From NCBI GenBank assembly GCA_963803875.1, contig CAWDOA010000012.1:1-64000 (forward strand): a stretch of 64,000 bases of DNA, given 5' to 3'. The notes beneath the pieces are model-generated. The model made no database searches, had not been told where the DNA came from, and saw only the letters and a program-made list of their open reading frames with translations. A program made the translations under genes and the position numbers. Positions 9,718-17,750 of this stretch are shown piece after piece (the first letter of the stretch is position 1; each line of letters starts with the position of its first letter). This stretch comes from JABDIY01 sp963803875. GTDB lineage: Bacteria > Actinomycetota > Acidimicrobiia > Acidimicrobiales > SZUA-35.

Positions 9718-11448
9718 GTGAGAAAGGTGACTGATCGCAGTGATACCGGGTCGTCCGCACCTGCCGATCGGCCTCTTGGTCGGCTTCACGCCCGATGGCT
9801 GGGGACGGTTCCCTATGCCGAGGCGTGGGATCTTCAGAACCAGCTGTTCGTCGGCACATCGAACCATCTACTGCTCCTCGAACACTCACCGGTCTACACC
9901 CGCGGGGTGCGAACGGACCCCGCAAACCTCCTGGTTGACCCGGCCCAAATCGGAGCTGACGACATCGCCGTCGATCGTGGTGGCGACGTCACATTCCACG
10001 GACCGGGTCAGGTCGTGGGCTACCCGATCCTGAACGTCCCCGGTAAACGAGGCGGCGGAATGGCGGACACGGTCGCGTATGTCACCATGGTGGAACAGAT
10101 CCTCATCGACACGCTGTCCCACTTCGGTCTCGACGCCGACCGATTCAGTGGGTTCCCGGGTGTCTGGCTCGACCCGAATACGCCCGATGCTCGCAAGATC
10201 GCAGCGATCGGTGTTCGGCTGACCCGCGGTCGTTCGATGCATGGCTTTGCCCTCAATGTCTCGACCGATCTCGCATGGTTCGAACACATCATCCCCTGTG
10301 GGATCACCGGCCACGGCGTCACCACAATGGCTCGGGAAGGTGTTTCCGTTACCACGTCGGAGGTGGCGGCAGTAGCGGCTGAAAACGCCGCTCGTCACCT
10401 CGGGCTCGATCTCGATTGGGCTGCTGCCACCGAACGACTTCCCGGTGACGTCGATTTGAGCCTGTTCAGCCGCGGCGCCGGGGCGGGCGAAGCGATCACG
10501 CCGGGGCGCCCTTCGCACCAGACCCCAGACTCTGGTGTACCGGTTCGCTTGAAGGGAAGGCTCGCCCAGGCCGGAATCACTGGTGGCATGCCGGTCGGGG
10601 AACGCAAGCCCGACTGGATGAGAGTGAAGCTCCAAACCGGCCCTGCCTACAACGATTTGAAACGTAAAAGCCGCGCGCTCGATCTGGTCACCGTGTGCGA
10701 GGAGGCAGGCTGTCCAAACATCTTCGAATGCTGGAACGAAGGCACCGCTACCTTCATGCTCCTGGGCGAACGTTGCACGCGTGCGTGTGGGTTCTGTCTC
10801 GTCGACACCCGCAAGCCTGAAGCTGTCGACGAGGGCGAACCGAAGCGGGTCGCCACCGCCGTCGCTGATCTCGAACTCGATTTTGCCGTTCTCACCATGG
10901 TCGCTCGCGATGATCTCGACGATGGCGGCGCCACGATCGTGGCGAACACTGTCCGAGAAATCCGAAATGAGAGTCCGGGCACGGGCGTTGAGGTCCTGAT
11001 ATCCGACCTCCAGGGATCAGCCACATCGCTATCGATCATCACCGATTCACGGCCCGATATTCTCAACCACAACATCGAAACCGTGATCTCGATGCAACGA
11101 GCAGTCCGCCCCTCAGCGAGCTACGCACGTTCGCTCGCTGTCCTTGGGCGGGCAAAGCAGGCCGGCCTGACCACCAAGAGCGGAATGATCGTGGGTATGG
11201 GCGAGACCCCAGAACAGGTTCGCCAAACACTCATCGACCTGGCAGCCATCGGCATCGACATCGTGACCATCGGCCAGTACCTACGTCCTACTACCCACCA
11301 CCTGCCAATTCACCGCTGGTGGGAACCGGCAGAGTTCGAAGAACTGAAGGTTTTCGGCGAGCAGGAGCTCGAGATACCGCACCTGGTATCGAGCCCACTC
11401 ACGCGCTCAAGCCACCACGCCGGCTCAGCGGCCAAGGCGATCAAGTAG
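9718..11448 (+). CDS. lipB-lipA: Fused octanoyltransferase-lipoyl synthase (LipB-LipA)
   Basis: One continuous frame carries both enzymes of de novo lipoate synthesis. The first ~260 residues are LipB, which moves octanoyl from acyl carrier protein to the target lysine. It has RGGDVTFHGPGQVVGYP, the catalytic lysine in ARKIAAIGVRL and the catalytic cysteine in HIIPCGITGHG. From about residue 275 comes LipA, the radical-SAM enzyme that inserts two sulfurs. It has the auxiliary cluster cysteines in CEEAGCPNIFEC, the radical-SAM CTRACGFC, and the C-terminal SPLTRSSHHAG with the cluster-binding Ser. No stop or broken motif separates them. GTG starts are possible at 9664, 9718 and 9727; AAGGAG lies just before 9718. 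The nearby E2 and AceE genes supply the substrate protein. Confidence 0.93.
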   Translation: MRKVTDRSDTGSSAPADRPLGRLHARWLGTVPYAEAWDLQNQLFVGTSNHLLLLEHSPVYTRGVRTDPANLLVDPAQIGADDIAVDRGGDVTFHGPGQVVGYPILNVPGKRGGGMADTVAYVTMVEQILIDTLSHFGLDADRFSGFPGVWLDPNTPDARKIAAIGVRLTRGRSMHGFALNVSTDLAWFEHIIPCGITGHGVTTMAREGVSVTTSEVAAVAAENAARHLGLDLDWAAATERLPGDVDLSLFSRGAGAGEAITPGRPSHQTPDSGVPVRLKGRLAQAGITGGMPVGERKPDWMRVKLQTGPAYNDLKRKSRALDLVTVCEEAGCPNIFECWNEGTATFMLLGERCTRACGFCLVDTRKPEAVDEGEPKRVATAVADLELDFAVLTMVARDDLDDGGATIVANTVREIRNESPGTGVEVLISDLQGSATSLSIITDSRPDILNHNIETVISMQRAVRPSASYARSLAVLGRAKQAGLTTKSGMIVGMGETPEQVRQTLIDLAAIGIDIVTIGQYLRPTTHHLPIHRWWEPAEFEELKVFGEQELEIPHLVSSPLTRSSHHAGSAAKAIK

Positions 11449-11494
11449 TACCGGCTGCAACTGAGCAACCGACCACAATGGTTGGCCCTACCAC

Positions 11495-12935
11495 CTAGGC
11501 AAGTTCGGCGGTCCACTCGCGGGTTTCGAGGATCTCCTTGATGCGGGCCAGGAACGCGGCTGCATAGGCACCGTCGATAGCGCGGTGATCCCATGCCATT
11601 GCAAGAACTCCGACACTATGGATCACGATCGACTCGTTTCCATAACTGTCCTCGACAACGACCGGCTTGCGCTTCACCGCATCGGTGCTGAGGATGGCGA
11701 CCTGAGGCTGATTGATGATCGGGAATTGCATCATCGTGCCGTAGCTCCCCGCGTTGGTGAGGGTGAATGTACCGCCCACCAATTCATCGGGTGACAACGC
11801 CTTGCTGCGAGCGCGACGAGCAAGGTCAGAGATCCCGCGGGCAACCGCCCTCATTCTGAGACCATCAGCGCCGCGGACGACCGGAGCGAGCAGTCCCTGG
11901 AAGTCCAGATCGACAGCAACGCCAAGGTTTACTTGGGAGTGAAGGATGAGTTCGCCGTCACCAACCGACGCATTGAGATGGGGATACTCACGAAGTGCGT
12001 CGATCACCGCACGGGAGATGAACGGCAGATATGTCAGGCTGAAGCCTTCTTCGGCCTTCCACGCTGCACCGTGAGCCTTTCGGATCTGTTCGACGTTCTC
12101 GTAATCGACCTCGATCGCAGTGAGCGTGTGAGGAGCAACCGACTTGGACATGACCATGTGTTCGCCTGTGCGGAGGCGAATGTTGGACAACGGGACGACG
12201 CTGTCGCCGCGACCGGCGGCGACCACCGGAGTCGGTGCCGCCCTGGGTGCAGGAGTTGGCGCCGGTGCCGGGGCTGGTGTCGGCGCTGGGGTGGGTGTCG
12301 GCGCAGGGGCGACGCTCGGGGAAGCAGGCGGTGCCGGCGAGGCTGCCGCGCCGACGGGCTGAAGTCCCTTGGCCTCGATGTGTCGTTGCACATCATCTCG
12401 ACTGATGCGACCGCCCAGACCCGAGCCGGTGATCTCATTGGCATCGATTCCGTAGGTGTTTATCAAGCGGCGCACGACCGGCGACAGCACTTTTCCTGCG
12501 GTGTTCCCAACCGCTGCACCCGCCGTCTGTTGCGGCTGGGGTTGGGCCGGGGGCGGCGGAGGGGAGGCCGGAGGAGCCGGCGGAGGAGGTGGCGGTGTTG
12601 CCGCCGCGGGTGCCGGCGGAGGGGGTGGGGCTGGAACGGGCTCTGGCTCAGGGGCTGGCTCAGCAGGGGCGGCTTCGGGTGCGGGACGCGGGCGCGGCGG
12701 ACGCGTCGCCCACAACGGCGAGAACGGTTCCGACATCCACAGTCTCTCCTTCGGCCACCTTGATCTCGGTCAGGGTTCCGGCAGAGGTCGAGGGCACTTC
12801 GGTGTCGACCTTGTCGGTCGAGACTTCGAACAGCACTTCGTCGACTGCAACGCTGTCCCCCACGTTCTTGAACCAACGGGTGATGGTCCCTTCGGTGACG
12901 GTTTCGCCCAGCTGGGGCATCTCAATTTCGGCCAC
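11495..12935 (-). CDS. Dihydrolipoyl acyltransferase E2 of a 2-oxoacid dehydrogenase, one frameshift
   Basis: E2 transfers the acyl group from lipoyl to coenzyme A in a pyruvate or 2-oxoglutarate dehydrogenase complex. The N-terminal lipoyl domain (MAEIEMPQLGETVTEGTI) carries the lipoylated lysine in VSTDKVDTEVPS. After a long Pro/Ala/Glu-rich linker comes the E1/E3-binding domain (LSPVVRRLINTYGIDANEI, GRISRDDVQRHI). A second Pro/Ala linker leads to the catalytic domain ending with AWDHRAIDGA, the HRxxDG active site. The lipoyl domain and the rest lie in different frames. Removing one C from a CCC run near 12685 joins them. A GAGGAG sequence precedes the GTG start. Because AceE and the LipB-LipA fusion are close, a shared DlaT-like E2 is plausible; sucB is the alternative. 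Confidence 0.88.
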
Positions 12936-12976
12936 TGTGAAACAGCTCCTCGGATTCGTTGACGGGTGGAAAGAAA

Positions 12977-14380
12977 CTAGTGAAGCGATCGGCCGGTGAG
13001 GGCCAAAACGGTCTCACCAAAGGTCTCGCTCAGGGTTGGATGCGGTTGAATGAATGCGGCGGCCTCATCGATCGTTGCCTCCCAGTTGACAGCGAGGTAG
13101 CCCTGGCCCAACTGTTCAGTGACCCACGGGCCCGCCATGTGAACACCGAGAATACGTCCGCCTGTTCCATCGGGAAGCTTCTCGGCGACCACTTTGACCA
13201 GACCTTCGGTCTCGCCGACGATCATGGCCCGACCGTTGGCGGCGAAGCGATGCTTTGACACAACGATGTCGAACCCACGCTCGACGGCCTGTTCGTCGGT
13301 GAGTCCGGCAAAGGCGACCTCGGGATGGCAATACACACACCAGGGCACGCTGTCGTAGTCGATCGGATTGACCTCCTCACCAAGGATGTCCTTGATGGCG
13401 TTCATGCCTTCGATGAACGCAACATGGGCAAGCTGCGCGGAATTGATGAGGTCACCGACTGCCCACACGCCTGCAACGCTCGTACGGCCAACCGGATCGG
13501 TCTCGACATGACCTCGCTCGTCCACCTTCACCTGGGTCTTGTCCAAACCCAAGGTTTCACTGGCCGGGCGGCGTCCGATGCTGACGACCACGGTTTCGGC
13601 GGTTACTTGTTGCGCATCTCCGAAGAAGACGGTGACACCCTCGTCGGTGCTCTCTTGTCCAGTGACCATGACACCGGTGTGAATGTCGATTCCGCGCTTC
13701 TTGAAGGATCGCTCGACCACTTTGCGGCAATCAACGTCGGTGCTCAGCAGGATGTTGGGCGCGGCTTCGATGATGGTGACTTTGGAACCGAGGTCGCTCA
13801 TCATCGAGGCGAACTCGCAGCCGATGGCGCCACCTCCGATCACGACCGCCGACGCGGGTAGCTGAGGGATCGACAACATCTCGGTTGAGGTGACGATGCG
13901 GTGGTCGTCGATCGGAAAGTTGGGGATGGTGCGGGCCTGCGATCCGGCTGCGAGAATCACTGCATCGCCGGTGATCTGTACATCGCCGCTCTCGCCGCCC
14001 GAAATCGATACTGTCCGATGATCTGCGCCCAGCGTTCCGGTACCGTCGAATACGGTGACCTTGCGCATCTTGAGCAGCGAGCCGACACCGCCAACAAGCT
14101 GGTCGATGATGCCTTGCTTGCGCGCCATCACCCGCTCCCAATCGACTCCGGATGTCTCGGCCAGCACGCCAAAGTCCGAGGCATGGTTCACCATGCGGAA
14201 CACCGCTGCAGTTTCGAGCAACTCCTTGGCGGGAATACAGCCGACGTTCAAGCAGGTGCCACCGAGTTTGTTGTATTCGATGATGGCGATGTTGAGGCCA
14301 GCGGAAGCGCCATACAGCGCTGATGCATACCCGCCCGGGCCGCCTCCGATGACGATCACGTCGAAATGATTCTCTGACAC
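12977..14380 (-). CDS. lpdA: Dihydrolipoyl dehydrogenase (E3)
   Basis: This flavoprotein reoxidises dihydrolipoyl groups on E2 with NAD+. It has the FAD-binding DVIVIGGGPGGYASAL near the start, the redox disulfide in GGTCLNVGCIPAKELL, an NAD-binding AVVIGGGAIGCEFASMM and the C-terminal HPTLSETFGE with the active-site His. Length (about 467 residues) is standard. The start at GTG 14380 is chosen because AGGGAG lies about eight bases upstream; the frame opens at 14389. It is upstream of E2 on the same strand with a 41-base gap, so E3-E2 form an operon. Confidence 0.94.
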   Translation of the reverse strand: MSENHFDVIVIGGGPGGYASALYGASAGLNIAIIEYNKLGGTCLNVGCIPAKELLETAAVFRMVNHASDFGVLAETSGVDWERVMARKQGIIDQLVGGVGSLLKMRKVTVFDGTGTLGADHRTVSISGGESGDVQITGDAVILAAGSQARTIPNFPIDDHRIVTSTEMLSIPQLPASAVVIGGGAIGCEFASMMSDLGSKVTIIEAAPNILLSTDVDCRKVVERSFKKRGIDIHTGVMVTGQESTDEGVTVFFGDAQQVTAETVVVSIGRRPASETLGLDKTQVKVDERGHVETDPVGRTSVAGVWAVGDLINSAQLAHVAFIEGMNAIKDILGEEVNPIDYDSVPWCVYCHPEVAFAGLTDEQAVERGFDIVVSKHRFAANGRAMIVGETEGLVKVVAEKLPDGTGGRILGVHMAGPWVTEQLGQGYLAVNWEATIDEAAAFIQPHPTLSETFGETVLALTGRSLH

Positions 14381-14506
14381 GCGTTCCACTCCCTTTCAGA
14401 CGATCGCGGGTACGCGATGAACAATCCTAGCCACCGGTAGGACCCAGGTGAGGCGGTACAAGAGAACCTTCCGCCAACCAACACCGTCGACCGTGGTGCG
14501 CACCAT

Positions 14507-14602
14507 TCAGAGGGCGATGAGGAGTTGAACTGCGGACGCCAGCAGAATGAGCAGTCCACAGGCCAGTGAAAGGCCAAGCAGCAGGCGTGTGCTCACGCTC
14601 AC
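14507..14602 (-). CDS. Possible 31-residue single-pass membrane peptide
   Basis: A short frame from GTG 14602 reads VSVSTRLLLGLSLACG and then a continuous hydrophobic helix ending VQLLIAL. It sits alone between the E3 gene and the divergent epimerase. No ribosome-binding site is evident and no family is recognised. Hydrophobic composition is the only support. Confidence 0.25.
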   Translation of the reverse strand: MSVSTRLLLGLSLACGLLILLASAVQLLIAL

Positions 14603-14633
14603 AGACTAACCCCTCCGATAGTCTGCAAGAACT

Positions 14634-15533
14634 ATGGATGTAGCGATTACAGGGTCAAGCGGTCTCATCGGCAAGCCGTTGAAGACAACACTACGAGAAG
14701 CCGGACATCGACCGATCGGTCTCGTGCGCCGGCCCGCCCGGGGCGAAGACGAGATTCAGTACGACCCGGGAGCCGGACAACTCGATGCCGCCTCGCTGGA
14801 AGGCGTCGACGCGGTGATCAATCTCGCCGGTGCCGGAATCGGCGATTCCCGCTGGACAGACAAGTACAAGAAACTGATACTCGACAGTCGGGTCGATACC
14901 ACTTCGCTCATCGCCAGCACCATCGCGAATCTCGACACGAAGCCGAGCGTTTTCCTGTCCGGATCGGCAATTGGCTTGTACGGAGACCGCGGCGCCGAGG
15001 TGCTTACCGAAGCGTCCTCACCAGCGGACACCTTCCTCGCCGATGTGGTCAAACAGTGGGAGGCCGCTGCCCAACCCGCTGTAGATGCTGGGATTCGAAC
15101 GGCATTCCTCCGCACCGGAATCGTGTTGAGTTCACGAGGCGGGGCGCTCGCCAAAATGTTGCCCCTCTTCAAGCTCGGAATTGGCGGTAAGTTCGGCAAC
15201 GGCAATCAGTATTGGAGCTGGATCAGCATCGATGACGAGTTGAAGTCGATCCTGTTCCTACTCGATTCCAGCATTTCAGGTCCGGTCAATCTCACCGCAC
15301 CCAATCCGGTAACGAACGCCGAGTTCACGAAAACGCTCGCTCGAGTTCTGAAACGACCCGCGCTGATTCCGGTTCCCAAGTTCGGGCCGTCGGTCTTGCT
15401 GGGCCCGGAGCTCACCCAAGCGCTACTTTTCGACAGTTCCAGGGTCGATCCAACAGTGCTGAACAACAGTTCCTACGTGTTCGACTACCCGGGTCTCGAG
15501 GTCGCATTGCGAGCCCTTCTCGGAAAGGCCTGA
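14634..15533 (+). CDS. TIGR01777-type NAD-dependent epimerase (SDR39U1/YfcH-like)
   Basis: This 299-residue short-chain dehydrogenase-like protein has the Rossmann motif AITGSSGLIGKPL at its N-terminus, the SGSAIGLYGDRG motif near residue 105, and GGKFGNGNQYWSWI with the conserved Trp-Ser-Trp-Ile near residue 195, diagnostic of the TIGR01777 family. The substrate is unknown for the whole family. In Mycobacterium the homologue sits between the dlaT and lipB-lipA genes, and here it is again beside E3, E2 and LipB-LipA, which hints at a link to lipoate-dependent metabolism (inference). Confidence 0.88.
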   Translation: MDVAITGSSGLIGKPLKTTLREAGHRPIGLVRRPARGEDEIQYDPGAGQLDAASLEGVDAVINLAGAGIGDSRWTDKYKKLILDSRVDTTSLIASTIANLDTKPSVFLSGSAIGLYGDRGAEVLTEASSPADTFLADVVKQWEAAAQPAVDAGIRTAFLRTGIVLSSRGGALAKMLPLFKLGIGGKFGNGNQYWSWISIDDELKSILFLLDSSISGPVNLTAPNPVTNAEFTKTLARVLKRPALIPVPKFGPSVLLGPELTQALLFDSSRVDPTVLNNSSYVFDYPGLEVALRALLGKA

Positions 15534-15543
15534 GAGTATTTCC

Positions 15544-16017
15544 ATGACACCCAATATCGTGCCCGCCGCAGTCGACCGGGAGCGAAAAGTCACCAGTGGC
15601 TCACGCGTGATTCCCGCTTCGCCAGAGGCGATTTTCGAGCTTCTCGCCGACCCGACCAAACACGCCCTGATCGACGGATCCGAGACCGTGAAAGGAACGC
15701 GATCGTCCAACCCGGCGCGGCTCTCCAAGGGAGCCAAGTTCGGGATGGACATGAAGATGGGCCTCCCGTATCGGATCTCCAACACGGTCAGCGAATTCAC
15801 CGAGCCGACACTGATCGAATGGCACCATTTGGGTCGTCACCGTTGGCGGTACGAATTGGAACCGGTGGAGGGCGGCACCAGGGTTACCGAGTCCTTCGAC
15901 TGGGGCAAAGCGATTCTGCCCGCACAGGCGTACGAACTAGTGGGATATCCCGAGCGTCATCGCGGCAGCATCGACGCAACGCTGCAGCGCCTCGAGCGGC
16001 ACTTCTCAGCCAACTGA
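15544..16017 (+). CDS. SRPBCC-family (polyketide cyclase-like) protein
   Basis: This 157-residue protein has the START-like/SRPBCC pattern: VTSGSRVIPASPEAIFELLAD at the start, and GRHRWRYELEPVEGGTRVTES in the second half, matching the polyketide cyclase type 2 layout. Such proteins bind hydrophobic ligands in a deep pocket; the ligand is unknown. It follows the epimerase by ten bases on the same strand and is probably co-transcribed. Confidence 0.8.
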   Translation: MTPNIVPAAVDRERKVTSGSRVIPASPEAIFELLADPTKHALIDGSETVKGTRSSNPARLSKGAKFGMDMKMGLPYRISNTVSEFTEPTLIEWHHLGRHRWRYELEPVEGGTRVTESFDWGKAILPAQAYELVGYPERHRGSIDATLQRLERHFSAN

Positions 16018-16021
16018 CTTC

Positions 16022-16675
16022 TCAGGGCTCGAGCGGGCCGACCCGCAGGAGTCGAAGCGACGCATAGGCGTGGTTGATTTCCGTGCGTTGGATCCATTCT
16101 TCGGCGGTACCGCCGGTGAGGGAGTCGAGCAAACGGCGGCGAGATGAGGTCACGTCCGCCCATGTACATCCCGCAGCGAGGTCCAGCGTCACCAGGTGCG
16201 GTGTTGCCTCAGGACTGACCGGACCCGATTCGTTGGCTGGGCGCACGTTGAATGGCGTCCAGTCGGTTTTCGGTGCCGATGAGTTCTCCGACGGGAACGG
16301 TGTGACTCCCGCCTGCTCCAGGCCGGCAAACAGAATTTCCTTGTCCGGGTAGTTGGCGGTGGTTTGAAGGGTCGGTGCTACACCCTGAATCAATTCCTGT
16401 TCTGAACCAACGTCCTGCTTGGGCTCGACGCCGAAGGCTCCATAGCCCCTTTCCGGGCCGAGCTCATTCGAGTCATCCTCGACCGCAGACTCCACAGTGG
16501 CAGCGATATCTGAGGTCGCTGCTTCATCGTGCAATCGCCGACGCTCCACACCGCTGAGCCACATGTCGTCGTTCGTGTTCGCCACAGAATCGGCGGCCTC
16601 CGGTACCGGGGGGACGGTCTCTGCCACCTCGGACGGATCGGCAACTCGTTTGCGGAGATTGTCTAGAAGGCCCAC
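16022..16675 (-). CDS. Hypothetical acidic protein with C-terminal J-domain-like segment
   Basis: This 217-residue protein begins MGLLDNLRKRVADPSE. A long acidic, low-complexity middle (about residues 20-155) is probably disordered. The last 55 residues resemble a degenerate DnaJ domain: LDLAAGCTWADVTSSRRRLL and then INHAYASLRLLRVG, like the helix IV pattern of J proteins. The HPD tripeptide that activates Hsp70 is absent. Function is unknown. It converges on the SRPBCC gene with a four-base gap. Confidence 0.6.
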   Translation of the reverse strand: MGLLDNLRKRVADPSEVAETVPPVPEAADSVANTNDDMWLSGVERRRLHDEAATSDIAATVESAVEDDSNELGPERGYGAFGVEPKQDVGSEQELIQGVAPTLQTTANYPDKEILFAGLEQAGVTPFPSENSSAPKTDWTPFNVRPANESGPVSPEATPHLVTLDLAAGCTWADVTSSRRRLLDSLTGGTAEEWIQRTEINHAYASLRLLRVGPLEP

Positions 16676-16752
16676 GAGGTTCTATCGGCAGGATCGGCAG
16701 TAGCTTGAGCCCCGACTTGAGTGGTGACAACTCGCCCAAACAGAGGAGCCGG

Positions 16753-17703
16753 TCAGGCTCGGAGGACCGTCATTCCTACGGCTTCGAACTGATCGGCAAG
16801 CGCATCGTCGCCTACCACCAATGCACCCACCGCAGCCCGCTCGTACCATCGATTGCGGTTCCTCACCGCTTGCCCGGGAGCTGACGGGTCGCCTGCGAGA
16901 ACAACCTCGTAGTTTGCACGGGCATACACCTCATCGAAGCGGGATCGAAGAGCGTCCTCCCAGTTGGCGGCCGGATCGGAGAATGGCAGGACCGCAGCGA
17001 CCGGAACCCTGCTCTCGATTGCCAGCTCGGCGGCGATGAGCTCGGTTCCTCGTCGCAGCCCGCTCACAACCAGGCCGCTCCGATCCAATGAGGTCACCGC
17101 CTGACGGATTGCCGCTTGCTGGTCAGCGTCAGGAGCAACGGTTCCGACAACCAGTAACGCCGGACCGATGTCCCAGGGCACCTCGTGAGACACCCCGATT
17201 GGGCTGTCTTCAGCGCTGTCGACGCCGCCAGCACCGGCACCGTCGAGTTGTTGGAGTTCATTCCTCGCGGCTACCGCCAACTGATCAGCCAGCTCATTCA
17301 TCGGATTTCCCGAGTGCCCTTTCACCCAGCTGAATCGAAGCGTCCCCTCGTCGATGCGAGGCACAGCCAGAGCTATCAGTGGCTCCCACAGGTCGCGGTT
17401 GGCCACCGGTTTTCGTTGGGAGTTCTTCCAGCCCTTCTTGATCCAGCCTTCATGCCAACGGTCTCGAAAGCAGTTCACCACATAGGTCGAGTCGGAATGG
17501 ATGTGGATCGGATCGGCGTTGACCCGAAGCGCTTCGAGAACGGCTTTTACTTCCATCCGTTGGTTGGTGGTATGGGGTTCTGCTCCGCTCCCGTGCGCTC
17601 CGTCGGGAATGACCCAGGCCCAACCGCCCGGTCCTGGATTGCCTGAGCATGCACCGTCGGTGTAGACGTCGGTCAGAGCGTCACCCAATATGTTGGCCGG
17701 CAC
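16753..17703 (-). CDS. RNase HI fused to a SLOG (YpsA/YspA-like) domain
   Basis: Residues about 10-150 are RNase HI, which cuts RNA in RNA-DNA hybrids. The four acidic ligands are visible: VYTDGACSGNPGPGG, NQRMEVKAVLEAL, IHSDSTYVVNC and the Asp in HSGNPMNELADQLA. Residues about 180-316 form a Rossmann-like SLOG domain: LLVVGTVAPDADQQ, SGLRRGTELIAAELAIE, VAAVLPFSDPAANWED and RNRNRWYERAA, the pattern of the YspA/DUF1273 group. SLOG domains bind nucleotide-type ligands or link to nucleotide signalling. In Mycobacterium the RNase HI gene is fused to a phosphatase domain instead, so this is a different partnership. It diverges from aceE by about 50 bases. Confidence 0.86.
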   Translation of the reverse strand: MPANILGDALTDVYTDGACSGNPGPGGWAWVIPDGAHGSGAEPHTTNQRMEVKAVLEALRVNADPIHIHSDSTYVVNCFRDRWHEGWIKKGWKNSQRKPVANRDLWEPLIALAVPRIDEGTLRFSWVKGHSGNPMNELADQLAVAARNELQQLDGAGAGGVDSAEDSPIGVSHEVPWDIGPALLVVGTVAPDADQQAAIRQAVTSLDRSGLVVSGLRRGTELIAAELAIESRVPVAAVLPFSDPAANWEDALRSRFDEVYARANYEVVLAGDPSAPGQAVRNRNRWYERAAVGALVVGDDALADQFEAVGMTVLRA

Positions 17704-17750
17704 CGCTTGAGCCTAGCCCGACCGCTCGATGCCCCATAGGATGAAGCGCT

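Noticed and set aside
12600..12740. Programmed ribosomal frameshift in E2
   Set aside because: No slippery heptamer or downstream structure is evident; one miscalled C in a CCC run explains it.
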